Below, one piece after another: positions 9,453 to 19,562 of a DNA stretch of 64,000 bases. Position numbers and translations under genes: made by a program. Below the pieces are notes generated by a model. The model was not told the DNA's origin and did no database searches. It saw only the letters and a program-made list of their open reading frames with translations. This DNA is from Bacteroidaceae bacterium (GTDB taxonomy: Bacteria > Bacteroidota > Bacteroidia > Bacteroidales > Barnesiellaceae_A). The first letter of the stretch is position 1. Each line of letters opens with the position of its first letter. The stretch covers positions 1-64,000 of the forward strand of contig JAFQRE010000042.1 of the NCBI GenBank assembly GCA_017410245.1. The letters run 5' to 3'.

Positions 9453-12400
9453 CTATTTTACCAACGAGAGTTGGATAGAAACTCCATAATTGCTGTTTGT
9501 AACAGGGTAGGCCGACGATGATACAAGGGGTGTATTGACTTGGTGGTCAAAGTAAACACCCAGTGTGATGCGTTTGCTCAGAACATAATTGGCTGTAGCC
9601 TTGAGCGATAGAGTGCGAGTACCGGTGGTGGCTTGGGTATAGTTTTCATCGATGCGACGTATGAGCGATATAGTGTTGCGCCATGAGAAATCGCCATTGA
9701 TGGTGAGGTCGTTATTGACACCGGCCTGTTTGCTACCAATTTTCAGTATCTTGTTGAAATTGGCAATCTTGTAACTTACACCCACAGTAATGTCGGTCGT
9801 GTTGGCCTCAACAATTTGTCCGGCCGAAGAGTTGAGTGTGAGTACACGACCATCGTTATACTCGGCTCGGAAGGTAATGTTGTTTTTCATCGTCGCATTT
9901 ACACCTATAAACGGAGCAAATCGTTCGGTAATCGATACCGATGATATGTCGTAGGGCGACGATGGGATAGGATTGCCCGAAAGCTCATCGAGTGTGAAGC
10001 CCATATCGTTGCCACCCGAGTTTATCCAGTTCATGAACGAAGAGTATGAACCAACAGCATAGGTGCATTGGTATGCGTGGTTGATGGTAAACGACTTGAA
10101 GTGCTCTTTGACGGCAGCAATTTGCATCAAACCGTCGTAGGTAATACGCCAGTTGGGGAGCACACTTGACATTGCCGGGAAAGCAGTGAGAGCCACATTA
10201 TCGGCACTGATGCCCGAGTAGGCGGCCAAGAATGCCGGTATCATGACATCGGGCGATGAGTGATTGACCCCTCCATTGTTGCTGTCGTATGGGCGACCTG
10301 CCAGCGGGTGACCTTTCATAAAACCGGTTGTAGGATAGCTGGTGCCTTCATATTTTTTCTCATATCGGCCGGCTATTATCTTGCGGTTTTCCATAAATTG
10401 GTCAAAAGCGTCCGATTGGTATCCATTTTCGACCGATGACGGACGCAATGATGTGAGTATGGCAATGTGGGTCTTGGTGTAATTACCACCATACACTGTA
10501 GGATTACCTTCAAACATAAATTGCATTTGCGAACTATTGGTCTGGTTCCAGTTTCCCGTAAGTTTTATCTTAAGACCGGCAATAGGTTCTATATCGACAT
10601 CGAAGTTCAGCTCTTTGGTTAAGCCCGAAACGGCCGGATTGATTTGCAATTCGTCGCGAATGAGCCAGTTGTTATCGATAGCACGTTGCACAAAGCTCTC
10701 ATCGGTAAAGCCAAAAGCAAAGTCGAGACCCGGAGCCATAGGCCCGAAGGCGCGAGTTTGTCCAAAACCATCGCCAACTACGGGGCGGAATAGGGGCAAG
10801 TTCATAGAGCTTACCTCGCGATAGCGGGCACTTACGTTACGCACCATCATCAAGAATCGAGCCGAGTATTGACCAGCCTCACTCCAGAAGGTCTTTTGCT
10901 CCTCGGGAATGATTACTTTTACTTTTATCTGACGTTTACCTCGTGTCAATACCTCTATATTATTGTCATCGACAACGCGAGTCTCTATTGCAAAGGCCTC
11001 GCCCTTGAGGTTGGTTGCCGTTACATTTACCTTCTTGCTCTTCAAGTTGTGGCGTACTACAACGGAGGTGTCTTCTTTGAGTGTAATGGTACGCTCGTAT
11101 TTATTCTTCTGCTTGGTTGCGCGAGAGTTTACACGACTGCTATTGCCCTTGGTAGCGGCAAAACGTTTGTTTACCTTCTGCAAGTATGGAATTTTGTTGT
11201 ACAGTTGTTCGAGGTTGATACGACCGTCAAAGTTCCATTGAGCTTGATTGGAGATTACATTACCCATATCTACACCCTCTATTTCAGTGCCTTTCTCCCA
11301 ATTGTATGTTGCATTGTACTTCACCGAGAAAGAGAGGAAGTCTATGGCAGCAATCTTATTGAAAGGTGCTGTCCAAGAGGCATTGAAGGTTTGATTGTAG
11401 TCCCAAGGAGAGCCCAATCCCTTGATACTGCTCCACACCGAGTCTTGCCATATCTTATACTCATCGGGGAATAGATCGCGATTTACAACACCAGCGGTTT
11501 CATCTACACGAGCGTTGGTCATTGTTTGCAATGAGAAGTTGAGCGACTTGGTCAAGTTCCATTGTAGTGAGAATTGGCGATCCCACAAGAAGTTCTTACT
11601 TACCGATACCGGTAGGTCAATACCTTTTATACCCGATACGATAGAGTTGAGGTCGCGTGTTTGTTGCTCGTAGTAATAACGCGATATATTGGTGTTGAAT
11701 GTGAGGTTGGTAGGAACATAATTCAATTCCCACTCCTGTAGGAACTTCATGTTTTTCGATTCGCTCTTGATACCACTGAAGGGCTTGAACGGCTTGACGT
11801 ATGGGGTGTATGAGTAGGTGAGACTACCACGATGGTCGTAGGTATTCTCATAGGTAGTAGTGGGGTCGGAGTTGCTTTGTCGATTGTATGAATATCCCAG
11901 CGTGAAGTTGGCGGGGTCGTAGGGCATGGGGTTTTCGCTCTTTACATTCACCTTCACACCGGTGATGCTGAGGCTCTCTACACGCTTGCGCTCGAGGGCT
12001 ATGCTCGATATAGAGTCGCGCTCATGCTTGTCTATGGCGGCATCGAGTGCGTCGGATAGTTTTACGTCCTCATCTACGGGGTTGTATTGGGGCGATGTCA
12101 CCTGCTCGGAGTATGAGTAGTATAGAGGAGCCGAAACTTCGGCCTTCTCGGGGAGAAAACGTCCCAAATCGACTTGTGTTGCCACATTGTATTGATAATA
12201 GTCGTCCATGCGACGTTGGGTAAGACTCTGGTCTATCGAGCCGAAACCCGATGTCTCAATGTGACCTCCAACATTGACGGTTGCAATATCCGATATGCCT
12301 AAGTTGATATTTCCTTTGGCAGCCCAGCCTCCGCTTTGGTCAAAGTCGGTGAGGCGCAATTCATTGACCCATATAGTACCATTCTTCACGTTGCCCGAGT

Positions 12401-15400
12401 TGTTGCGTACACCTATGAGAATGGTGCGTATATTCGATAGCGAAGGGTTACCAACAACGGTCATGCGGTTGCGCTCGTTGTCGGGGTCGTATATCGAGTA
12501 GGGTTGTGTAAACGACACGTTGTCGCTATCGGTCTTCTTGCTGCGGTTGCGTAATGTTTTCAGTTCGGGTAGGCGGTCGAGTGCAAAGTCGAACATATTT
12601 TCTACCGGCCACACTGCATATTGGTCGCTTACATTATATGTGCTGTAATGACCCTCGGGAGTAAGCATGAGAGGTATCTCATACTCGTAGTAGTTCGACC
12701 GGCTGTCGCTACCGATGCGCATGAAGATAGTAAGGTCGCCATCTTTCAAGTCGGTATAGTCGTCGATGAGCTTTTCGGCATGGACAAACATCTGAATGCG
12801 CTTGTAGTAGCGAAGGTCCATGCTGATATTTTTATATACGGCACGTGCATCGCCCGATTGCAAGTCGGTAACTTTCAGTGCAAAAGCTTGCTCATTGAGC
12901 TGTGTGGCTTGCGACTGGCTGGGATCGACAATACGTGTCACACCCGGAGGCAACACATAATTGACAGGGCGTTGTCCTGCATTCTCTTCAATATTAACAA
13001 CACTCATATCCAAGCTGCCTTGAGCGGGAGCATCGCTACGGTTGTTGAGCGAGTATTGATAGGTGCGCCACTCACCGCGTACAAGCTCAAATGTGGCAAA
13101 ACGCAAGTGGGTAGGTTTCTTAAAGCCGGTCATAAACATACGAATGAAACGTATGGTCTTGAAGTCGTTGATAGAACCTATGCGACTCTCAAACTCCGAT
13201 ACAGGTACCTTGAACTGATACCATACGGCACGACCTTTCTGTCCATTGCGTAGGGTTACTTCGGTAGATGTTGAGTCGGTAATAAAGTTGCGACCCACAA
13301 CCAAGTCCTCAGGACGGATAGAGATGCGATACTGGAAGTAGCGCTCATACTCGTTGAGGGTGTTGTCTTGGTTTACGTCCTCGACATCGGGTACACTGCG
13401 TGACGATTGGTAGTACGGGTCATCTACATCTTCGCTCGATGCCGAGTTGCCTTCTACGCCGTTGTAGCGTTTGTAGCGTTCAAGTACCGACATCTGTTCG
13501 TTGTCGTAATCGACACCGCGGTAGAAGTGGTAATTGTCGCCGGCCGGGTCGTTGTAGGGCGAGAATTGGTCTTGACGCATGTGGGCTTGTGTCTCGGCCG
13601 AGAGACGATTGCTCAACTCGTTGAGATAATTGCTATAGGTTGGGAAGTTGTATTCCTCGTCGTTGGTCAATCCGTCTAAACCTACGTCTTGCAATTTGCG
13701 TGCTCCGGCTGTATTGTCAAATGCGTATGTGAGCGATTGGTTGCGCGACACTTTACCCCAATTGGTTACATCGATGTGTGTCGAGTCACCGTCTATAGGC
13801 ATACCATTCTCAAACGATTTCATACCATCTTTGAGAATATCTTCCGATATTTCTCCCAGGTTGATATATAGATCACCACCCTCATAGTTGGGGTTTTCGG
13901 GGTCGAGGAAGGGATCCATCATCCAGAAACGTATTGTCTCTATGTTTCCGGTCTCAAAATCGGTATTGTCCATCTTGCGCATGATACCGCCCCAACGACT
14001 CTCGGGGTATAGCAAGTTACCCTCTGCATCTATTCGCTCGGTATCGAGGTTGTAGGGGCCGCGCTCCTCGGGGTAGAACGACAGGTTGAGGGTTTGTATA
14101 GTTGTGCTTTCGCCGTAGGTGAGTTCTTTGTTGGGGAACATCTCATGCACACTCACTTCGCGCACATAGGGATTGGACAATTGGTCATAGTCGTTTTTGA
14201 TGTGCGAAGGTGCCAATGACGTGTGCTTGTCGGTAAACATGCGGTCTATATAGTACCATGCAAGCAAAGCACGATTTTTGCCATAGTCAGGGTTGTCGTT
14301 GAGCGAAGCCTCGGCAAACATTGATGGGGTAGATGCCATGTTCCATGCGTAGGGCGATCGCAAGTCAATACCTGTTTGTGTCGATTCGAAGTCATCGAGA
14401 TACGACATACCCTTTTGGCTACCCTGTGGTGCTTGATGTGTTACCAATTGTGCAAACTCGCCTGTCACCGATAGGGTAGATGGGGCAGTGGCATTGACGG
14501 TGGGTATGAGGTTGAGCCAGTTGGTGAGCCAATTGAACTTGGTATTGTACGACAAGTTTAGACCCCACAAAGTGTTGTTGAGCAACTCGCTACCGGTATT
14601 TACCTTGTTGGTGATGGGTTTCTCAGACAGGTGCAATATGGTACCACCTATCTTGAAGTCTTTGGTGAAGGCGTAAGTAAGGTCGAGACCGAGCATCGTC
14701 TTGCGTTGCATATTGAAGAGCGACTGATTTTCGAGCGATACGTTGATAGGTGTACCGGCATCGATAATGCTCTGATTGAGAATGCGTACAGTACCCATGG
14801 TATAGTCAACGGTATAGTCGCTATTCTCCACAAGAGTCACACCGCCGGCTGTCACTACAACCGAGCCTCGTGGCACATTCATCGCTCCAAGACTTATCTC
14901 AGAGCCCGATGAGGCTTGATACTCACCTGTTATGACAAACTTATTTCTATCCGACACTTGTTGTGCCACAGTGAGGGTAGAGTCGTACAACTCTTGGAAT
15001 ATATATTTCTCGGCTATCTCTTTGTCACCGATGGCTGCTGCTAAGTGGCTGCCAAAAGGCTCTACTACAGGAAATATGATGCGTCCGTTGCTCGACTGCA
15101 CTGTATAGCCCTCTATGTAGTCATAGAAACCATCGGAGTGGCTCTCTTGGTTGGCATCGAGGCGGTCGAGGTTCATGGCTTGTAGCAAAGTCTTTTCGGC
15201 GATGTTTCCGGCCGGAATGTAGTTGAGCAACACACCGGTGGAGTCGCTCAAGTATTTTATCTCAAGACGGAAGTGATCTTTCTTGAGCTGATAGGCATTG
15301 AGCGAATATACATTCTTCATCATCAAGTCCCAGATGGGGAGCTGAGGCGAAACGGTGACACCCTTGAGCAACTTCAAGTATAGACATTGGTCGGTAGCAG

Positions 15401-16847
15401 TAATGTCCGAAGAGAACTCACCCACCTGATACACCTGTCCGCCATAGGTATATTCATAGGCAACAGCCACCATCTCGTCCGAGTTGAGGGCTACCTTCAG
15501 CGATATATATCCCAGTGCGCTATTGAGGGTATATTCGTTGCTGTTGAGCTTGCGGGCACTCTCTATCTTGACAAAATCCTGTCCTCCCTCAAAACCATAT
15601 ACCGATAAGCCCTCAAGTGCCTGCGACACGCTGTTGATGTTGCGGGCATCGGGGTATTGCGATTTTATCTCGCTCAACAGGGTGTTGGCATTGTTCATAG
15701 GCAGGGGATTGCCCGAGCCTCGCCAGTGGTCGTTATAGATGCGGTCGCTCTCGCCCAAGTCCATAAAACCCACAATGTTGCGCGACTGGTCATATTTGCC
15801 CTGTTTATTAGTCACCCATACCTCTATGCGGTTGATAGTAATACCCGACTGTACGTATGGCAGTTTAGAGGCAAACTGGTCGTAATTGTCACGGAAGTAG
15901 TGAGCCAAGAAGAAGTGGCGGTTTTCGTCGTACTTATCGGCATTAAACTCAAATGGAGTTGTCTGTACACCACCACTGGTGCTCACAGTCTTAGTCTCCG
16001 ATTGCTGTTGTGATACAAGGGCCGTAGCAGTGAGTTTGCCAAACTGCAACGTAGTCTTGAAACCAAACAACGAAGTGCTGCCTCGTATAAGCGAAGAACC
16101 CGTAGTCATCGACACATTACCGGCCTCGATATTCTTCACAATATCGTCTTCCTCGCCTTGAAATTGTAGTTTGAGATTTTGTGAGTCAAATGCAAATGTA
16201 GCATCGGTATTGTAGTTGAGGTTGAAACCCAACTTGTTACCTACCTTGGCATTGACGGTAGCTTGTATCTTGGTATCAAAGTCGAAATAGGTCTTAGAGC
16301 GAGCCTCGAGCGAGAGGGCAGGGTTGTCTATTTTGTTATATTTCACACCCATATCCACCTCAACACTACCTTGAGTTTTCAGTTGCACACCGCCCGGGCC
16401 AAACACTTTCTCCAATGGGCCGAGGCTGAAGTTCATGTTGAGGAAGTCAAACTTGTCCTTTTCGGCCGTTTCGGGATCGTAGGCATTCTTTTCGCGATAG
16501 TATGCCTCCATCGACTTGCGGAAACTGTAGTTGCCATATTCCTCGGCTGTGAGCGAAAACGGAGTGGCAATTTCGGTTTCACCTACGCGCGTGCGCAAGA
16601 TGTATCTGTTGGTTATTGGGTCATACTCAATGTCGGTCTTTATATTGGCCGGTGTACGCAGGTCGGCAGCACTTTCGGCACCTATATCTTCGTAGTTTTC
16701 GGGCGATGTCTTGCTCACAGGGTAACGCACAACACTATCGGCAGCTGCCTCTTTAGGAGCTGCACTCTGAGCGTTGGCCGAGGGTACCACACCCCACATG
16801 CCAATGAAAAGTGTAAGAATGATAAGAAATCTCTCTATTATCTTCAT
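9453..16847 (-). CDS. sprA: SprA/Sov-type outer-membrane translocon of the type IX secretion system
   Basis: 2464 residues, the giant size typical of SprA (Sov in Porphyromonas). It starts with a signal peptide (hydrophobic core, cleavage likely after ANA at about residue 26). The rest is rich in alternating beta-strand sequence, ends in a predicted outer-membrane strand finishing in VSIQLSLVK, and has many aromatic/Asn-rich segments. SprA forms the large beta-barrel through which T9SS substrates cross the outer membrane. It lies 38 bp after ruvA on the same strand, a gene pairing also known around sov in Porphyromonas. No other T9SS gene is in view, so activity of the system cannot be judged. 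Confidence 0.9.
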   Translation of the reverse strand: MKIIERFLIILTLFIGMWGVVPSANAQSAAPKEAAADSVVRYPVSKTSPENYEDIGAESAADLRTPANIKTDIEYDPITNRYILRTRVGETEIATPFSLTAEEYGNYSFRKSMEAYYREKNAYDPETAEKDKFDFLNMNFSLGPLEKVFGPGGVQLKTQGSVEVDMGVKYNKIDNPALSLEARSKTYFDFDTKIQATVNAKVGNKLGFNLNYNTDATFAFDSQNLKLQFQGEEDDIVKNIEAGNVSMTTGSSLIRGSTSLFGFKTTLQFGKLTATALVSQQQSETKTVSTSGGVQTTPFEFNADKYDENRHFFLAHYFRDNYDQFASKLPYVQSGITINRIEVWVTNKQGKYDQSRNIVGFMDLGESDRIYNDHWRGSGNPLPMNNANTLLSEIKSQYPDARNINSVSQALEGLSVYGFEGGQDFVKIESARKLNSNEYTLNSALGYISLKVALNSDEMVAVAYEYTYGGQVYQVGEFSSDITATDQCLYLKLLKGVTVSPQLPIWDLMMKNVYSLNAYQLKKDHFRLEIKYLSDSTGVLLNYIPAGNIAEKTLLQAMNLDRLDANQESHSDGFYDYIEGYTVQSSNGRIIFPVVEPFGSHLAAAIGDKEIAEKYIFQELYDSTLTVAQQVSDRNKFVITGEYQASSGSEISLGAMNVPRGSVVVTAGGVTLVENSDYTVDYTMGTVRILNQSIIDAGTPINVSLENQSLFNMQRKTMLGLDLTYAFTKDFKIGGTILHLSEKPITNKVNTGSELLNNTLWGLNLSYNTKFNWLTNWLNLIPTVNATAPSTLSVTGEFAQLVTHQAPQGSQKGMSYLDDFESTQTGIDLRSPYAWNMASTPSMFAEASLNDNPDYGKNRALLAWYYIDRMFTDKHTSLAPSHIKNDYDQLSNPYVREVSVHEMFPNKELTYGESTTIQTLNLSFYPEERGPYNLDTERIDAEGNLLYPESRWGGIMRKMDNTDFETGNIETIRFWMMDPFLDPENPNYEGGDLYINLGEISEDILKDGMKSFENGMPIDGDSTHIDVTNWGKVSRNQSLTYAFDNTAGARKLQDVGLDGLTNDEEYNFPTYSNYLNELSNRLSAETQAHMRQDQFSPYNDPAGDNYHFYRGVDYDNEQMSVLERYKRYNGVEGNSASSEDVDDPYYQSSRSVPDVEDVNQDNTLNEYERYFQYRISIRPEDLVVGRNFITDSTSTEVTLRNGQKGRAVWYQFKVPVSEFESRIGSINDFKTIRFIRMFMTGFKKPTHLRFATFELVRGEWRTYQYSLNNRSDAPAQGSLDMSVVNIEENAGQRPVNYVLPPGVTRIVDPSQSQATQLNEQAFALKVTDLQSGDARAVYKNISMDLRYYKRIQMFVHAEKLIDDYTDLKDGDLTIFMRIGSDSRSNYYEYEIPLMLTPEGHYSTYNVSDQYAVWPVENMFDFALDRLPELKTLRNRSKKTDSDNVSFTQPYSIYDPDNERNRMTVVGNPSLSNIRTILIGVRNNSGNVKNGTIWVNELRLTDFDQSGGWAAKGNINLGISDIATVNVGGHIETSGFGSIDQSLTQRRMDDYYQYNVATQVDLGRFLPEKAEVSAPLYYSYSEQVTSPQYNPVDEDVKLSDALDAAIDKHERDSISSIALERKRVESLSITGVKVNVKSENPMPYDPANFTLGYSYNRQSNSDPTTTYENTYDHRGSLTYSYTPYVKPFKPFSGIKSESKNMKFLQEWELNYVPTNLTFNTNISRYYYEQQTRDLNSIVSGIKGIDLPVSVSKNFLWDRQFSLQWNLTKSLNFSLQTMTNARVDETAGVVNRDLFPDEYKIWQDSVWSSIKGLGSPWDYNQTFNASWTAPFNKIAAIDFLSFSVKYNATYNWEKGTEIEGVDMGNVISNQAQWNFDGRINLEQLYNKIPYLQKVNKRFAATKGNSSRVNSRATKQKNKYERTITLKEDTSVVVRHNLKSKKVNVTATNLKGEAFAIETRVVDDNNIEVLTRGKRQIKVKVIIPEEQKTFWSEAGQYSARFLMMVRNVSARYREVSSMNLPLFRPVVGDGFGQTRAFGPMAPGLDFAFGFTDESFVQRAIDNNWLIRDELQINPAVSGLTKELNFDVDIEPIAGLKIKLTGNWNQTNSSQMQFMFEGNPTVYGGNYTKTHIAILTSLRPSSVENGYQSDAFDQFMENRKIIAGRYEKKYEGTSYPTTGFMKGHPLAGRPYDSNNGGVNHSSPDVMIPAFLAAYSGISADNVALTAFPAMSSVLPNWRITYDGLMQIAAVKEHFKSFTINHAYQCTYAVGSYSSFMNWINSGGNDMGFTLDELSGNPIPSSPYDISSVSITERFAPFIGVNATMKNNITFRAEYNDGRVLTLNSSAGQIVEANTTDITVGVSYKIANFNKILKIGSKQAGVNNDLTINGDFSWRNTISLIRRIDENYTQATTGTRTLSLKATANYVLSKRITLGVYFDHQVNTPLVSSSAYPVTNSNYGVSIQLSLVK

Positions 16848-16885
16848 CTATGCGTTAGCCATATTCAACATATAGCCGTCGAGCA

Positions 16886-17470
16886 TCACAACATCTTCAA
16901 TGCTTGTTTTATGACCTCCTCGACCCGTATTCCGGGTGAGTCTTGCAGTAGCTTTTGCACCACTTTCTGCGATGCTTGCGGGGCAAATCCCAACATCGAC
17001 AAGGCTGCTACAGCCTCTTCGTAGGTCTCCGATACTCGCGGCATACTACTTACTAACGTAGAACCTACCGATTTTATTTTATCCTTGAGGTCAACAATTA
17101 TTCTTTGTGCTGTTTTAGCACCTATCCCTTTTACCGACTTTAGTAGTGTAATATTCTCTGTAGCAATAACTTGTTCAAACTCATCGGGCGACAATCCCGA
17201 TAGTATCATTCTTGCCGTATTGGGGCCAACACCCGATACCGAAATGAGCAATTGGAACAATTCGCGCTCCTTGCGACTCTTGAAACCATACAAAAGGTAA
17301 GCGTCCTCGCGTATAGCCTCGTGCACCAACAACCGTGCTCGTTCACCCTGCTTCAGTGCCGAGAACGTATTGAGCGAGATGTGTAGCATATAGCCCACAC
17401 CACCGGCAGTCTCTATCACAGCACTCGTAGGAGTAAGCTCTACCACTTCTCCGGCTATATATTCAATCAT
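16886..17470 (-). CDS. ruvA: Holliday junction branch-migration protein RuvA
   Basis: 194 residues, normal for RuvA. Tetramers bind four-way junctions and load the RuvB motor. The N-terminal OB domain begins [11 protein letters not shown]; the middle carries two helix-hairpin-helix motifs ([14 protein letters not shown] and [13 protein letters not shown]); the C-terminal domain III contacts RuvB. A Bacteroidota-type promoter is present 29 bp upstream. sprA follows 38 bp downstream, probably co-transcribed. Confidence 0.97.
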   Translation of the reverse strand: MIEYIAGEVVELTPTSAVIETAGGVGYMLHISLNTFSALKQGERARLLVHEAIREDAYLLYGFKSRKERELFQLLISVSGVGPNTARMILSGLSPDEFEQVIATENITLLKSVKGIGAKTAQRIIVDLKDKIKSVGSTLVSSMPRVSETYEEAVAALSMLGFAPQASQKVVQKLLQDSPGIRVEEVIKQALKML

Positions 17471-17498
17471 GACATTATCTGTTTATGCGTTACAGTGA

Positions 17499-17528
17499 CA
17501 AAGATACTACAAAATATCCTATCTGCAA
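17499..17528 (-). promoter_or_regulatory. Promoter of ruvA-sprA
   Basis: On the minus strand, TTTG (17525-17528) is followed after 18 bp by TATCTTTG (17499-17506), a perfect Bacteroidota TAnnTTTG box. The ruvA start is 28 bp further on. Confidence 0.6.
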
Positions 17529-17703
17529 ACAGCAACATCACCCTACAACTCAGATGACACCACAGCAACTTCAACAGCATCTCGCATCACTCAGCAAGGA
17601 GCAGCAAACCAACCAACAATCCCCTTTCGGCACTGATGCCCCTATAGCCCCTGCCACAGCAACAACAGTCGCCGATACCCGCATTGCCTACAGCATAAAT
17701 AGG

Positions 17704-18129
17704 TTACGAAATATTGGTAGGGGGGCAGTGGGCAAATATGCGATGTCCGGCAATGATGCCTGTTGCGGCACCTAATGTATTGGCTATGAAGTCTATGAAG
17801 TCTCCCTCACGACCCAAAGCCATCTGTGTCTGCATTATTTCCATGATGCCTCCTATGAGTATGGCAACCAATAGCGCCCATATCAGTGCCGGTAGGGCAT
17901 GACGATGTGTGTCTCGGCGGTAGTAATCGAAGCAAAATGTGCCGGTGAGTGCCATATACATTATAAAGTGTATTAGCTTGTCGGCCCCTTTGAAGAGTAG
18001 CCATTGGGTATCATCGGGCAGAGGATTGGCTTGTAATGAGATGTAGCAGATAGTGCCCAGTATGAGTAGGGTGGGGAGGTAGGGTGGTATGACCTTTATT
18101 ATAGTGGCAATGGCCGACTTTCGACTCAT
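17704..18129 (-). CDS. VanZ-like membrane protein
   Basis: About 141 residues with four hydrophobic segments. It has the VanZ-family pattern: a KLIHFIMYMALTG helix (conserved His in the second segment), the EIMQ segment, and the DFIDFIANTLGAATG motif near the C-terminus. VanZ relatives are small inner-membrane proteins of uncertain function. The Met at 18129 is preferred; the longer reading to 18291 adds 54 residues that overlap the divergent gene's start region. Confidence 0.8.
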   Translation of the reverse strand: MSRKSAIATIIKVIPPYLPTLLILGTICYISLQANPLPDDTQWLLFKGADKLIHFIMYMALTGTFCFDYYRRDTHRHALPALIWALLVAILIGGIMEIMQTQMALGREGDFIDFIANTLGAATGIIAGHRIFAHCPPTNIS

Positions 18130-18226
18130 GGATAAAGAAAAATGGTTGCTTGTATGATAATGTGGTGCAAAAATATTAAATTTGTCGATATTTTTATTAG
18201 TCTCAATCTTGAAAATAACGGTGGAT

Positions 18227-18607
18227 ATGAAAAATGGCAAATGGCTTGATAAATGGTATGCTTTGTCTCTCGGGCAGCGCCGGGTTACCATGCTGTTGCT
18301 TGTGTTAATGCTGTTGTTGGCTGTGGCTCAGATTGTTGCTTCGTACAATCGTGCTTATGTTGTAGCCGAGGTTGAAGACTTTGCTCAATTGGAACAAGAG
18401 GTGGCCGCATTTCGGTTGCACTTAGATACTGTACCCTTGCATGAGCGTCGTCCTGTATATCATCGTCGCACGCATGCCCGCCGTGATACCTCGCTTGTTA
18501 TAGAAACATCTTTGCCTCGTCGCCTTGAACGGCCCACTCCTCGTGCTGTTGATGCCGTTCCTCGCATAGATGCAGGTGTGAAAATTGACGATATAAGGAA
18601 AAAATGA
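18227..18607 (+). CDS. Small single-pass membrane protein, unknown function
   Basis: About 126 residues. A short basic N-terminus is followed by one strong hydrophobic helix (about residues 20-40, rich in Leu/Val) and a long, arginine-rich tail with no recognised domain, probably periplasmic. I prefer the Met at 18227; an earlier Met at 18182 overlaps the divergent VanZ gene's leader. It lies 73 bp before folP on the same strand. Not recognised. Confidence 0.6.
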   Translation: MKNGKWLDKWYALSLGQRRVTMLLLVLMLLLAVAQIVASYNRAYVVAEVEDFAQLEQEVAAFRLHLDTVPLHERRPVYHRRTHARRDTSLVIETSLPRRLERPTPRAVDAVPRIDAGVKIDDIRKK

Positions 18608-18680
18608 TATTTATACACTATTTTGCGACCCAATTTCGTAGAAAAGTTGTAACTTCGCTTCTCATAAATTTCTCAAATAA

Positions 18681-19550
18681 ATGCTTACCGATAGACGCAA
18701 TAGAAAACTAACCATCAATGCCGGAGGTCGTCTGGTAGATTTATCTCGACCTCGGGTTATGGGAATACTCAATGTTACCCCCGACTCGTTCTACAACAAC
18801 AGTCGTTGTGGCGATAGAGCCACTGTAGCTGCACGAGTTGCCACATTGCTCGGAGAAGGAGCCGATATGATAGACGTGGGAGGTTATTCATCGCGTCCGG
18901 GTTGTGCCGAGGTAAGTGTAGATGAGGAGAAGCGTCGCCTTGCCATGGGATTGGAGGCTATACGCCTTCAGGCTCCCGATGCCATAGTTTCGGTGGATAC
19001 GTTTCGTGCCGATGTGGCTCGTTGGTGTGTAGAACAGTGGGGTGTACAGATTATAAACGACATATCGGGTGGCGAACTTGATACTTGTATGTATGAGACA
19101 ATAGCCGACTTGCAAGTGCCCTATGTGATGATGCACATGCGTGGCAAACCCGATGCCATGATGCAAGAGCAATATCTGCACTACGAAGATGTCACAGCCG
19201 ATGTGTTGCAGTATTTTGCCGAGAAAATAGACCTGCTTACACGCATGGGTGTCAATGACATTATTATCGACCCGGGATTTGGTTTCAGCAAGACAATCGA
19301 CGACAATTATCGTCTCATGCGCCACCTCGACGAGTTTACCCGCATCGGTTTGCCATTGCTTGTGGGTATATCACGCAAGTCTATGATATATAAGTTGTTG
19401 AATACAACTCCTGCCGAGAGCCTCAATGGTACTACTGTGCTCAATGTATTGGCATTGATGGGTGGTGCCAACATACTGCGTGTACACGATGTGAAACCGG
19501 CTGTAGAAGCTGTGAAAATAGTGATGCAAACTATACCTGACACAATATAA
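18681..19550 (+). CDS. folP: Dihydropteroate synthase
   Basis: 289 residues. It condenses p-aminobenzoate with dihydropterin pyrophosphate in folate synthesis; the sulfonamide target. The two DHPS signatures are clear: MGILNVTPDSF near residue 30 and the DVGGYSSRPG loop near 75. NDISGG and DPGFGFSKT, which bind the pterin, also follow. cdaA starts 12 bp downstream, so the two genes probably share a transcript; this folP-cdaA pairing is common in Bacteroidota. Confidence 0.97.
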   Translation: MLTDRRNRKLTINAGGRLVDLSRPRVMGILNVTPDSFYNNSRCGDRATVAARVATLLGEGADMIDVGGYSSRPGCAEVSVDEEKRRLAMGLEAIRLQAPDAIVSVDTFRADVARWCVEQWGVQIINDISGGELDTCMYETIADLQVPYVMMHMRGKPDAMMQEQYLHYEDVTADVLQYFAEKIDLLTRMGVNDIIIDPGFGFSKTIDDNYRLMRHLDEFTRIGLPLLVGISRKSMIYKLLNTTPAESLNGTTVLNVLALMGGANILRVHDVKPAVEAVKIVMQTIPDTI

Positions 19551-19562
19551 TACTTATTGTAT

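Noticed and set aside
17485..17775. Plus-strand open frame of 96 codons
   Set aside because: It runs over the ruvA promoter (17499-17528) and the 3' end of the VanZ-like gene. Gln/Thr/Ala-rich sequence with no domain; most likely chance.
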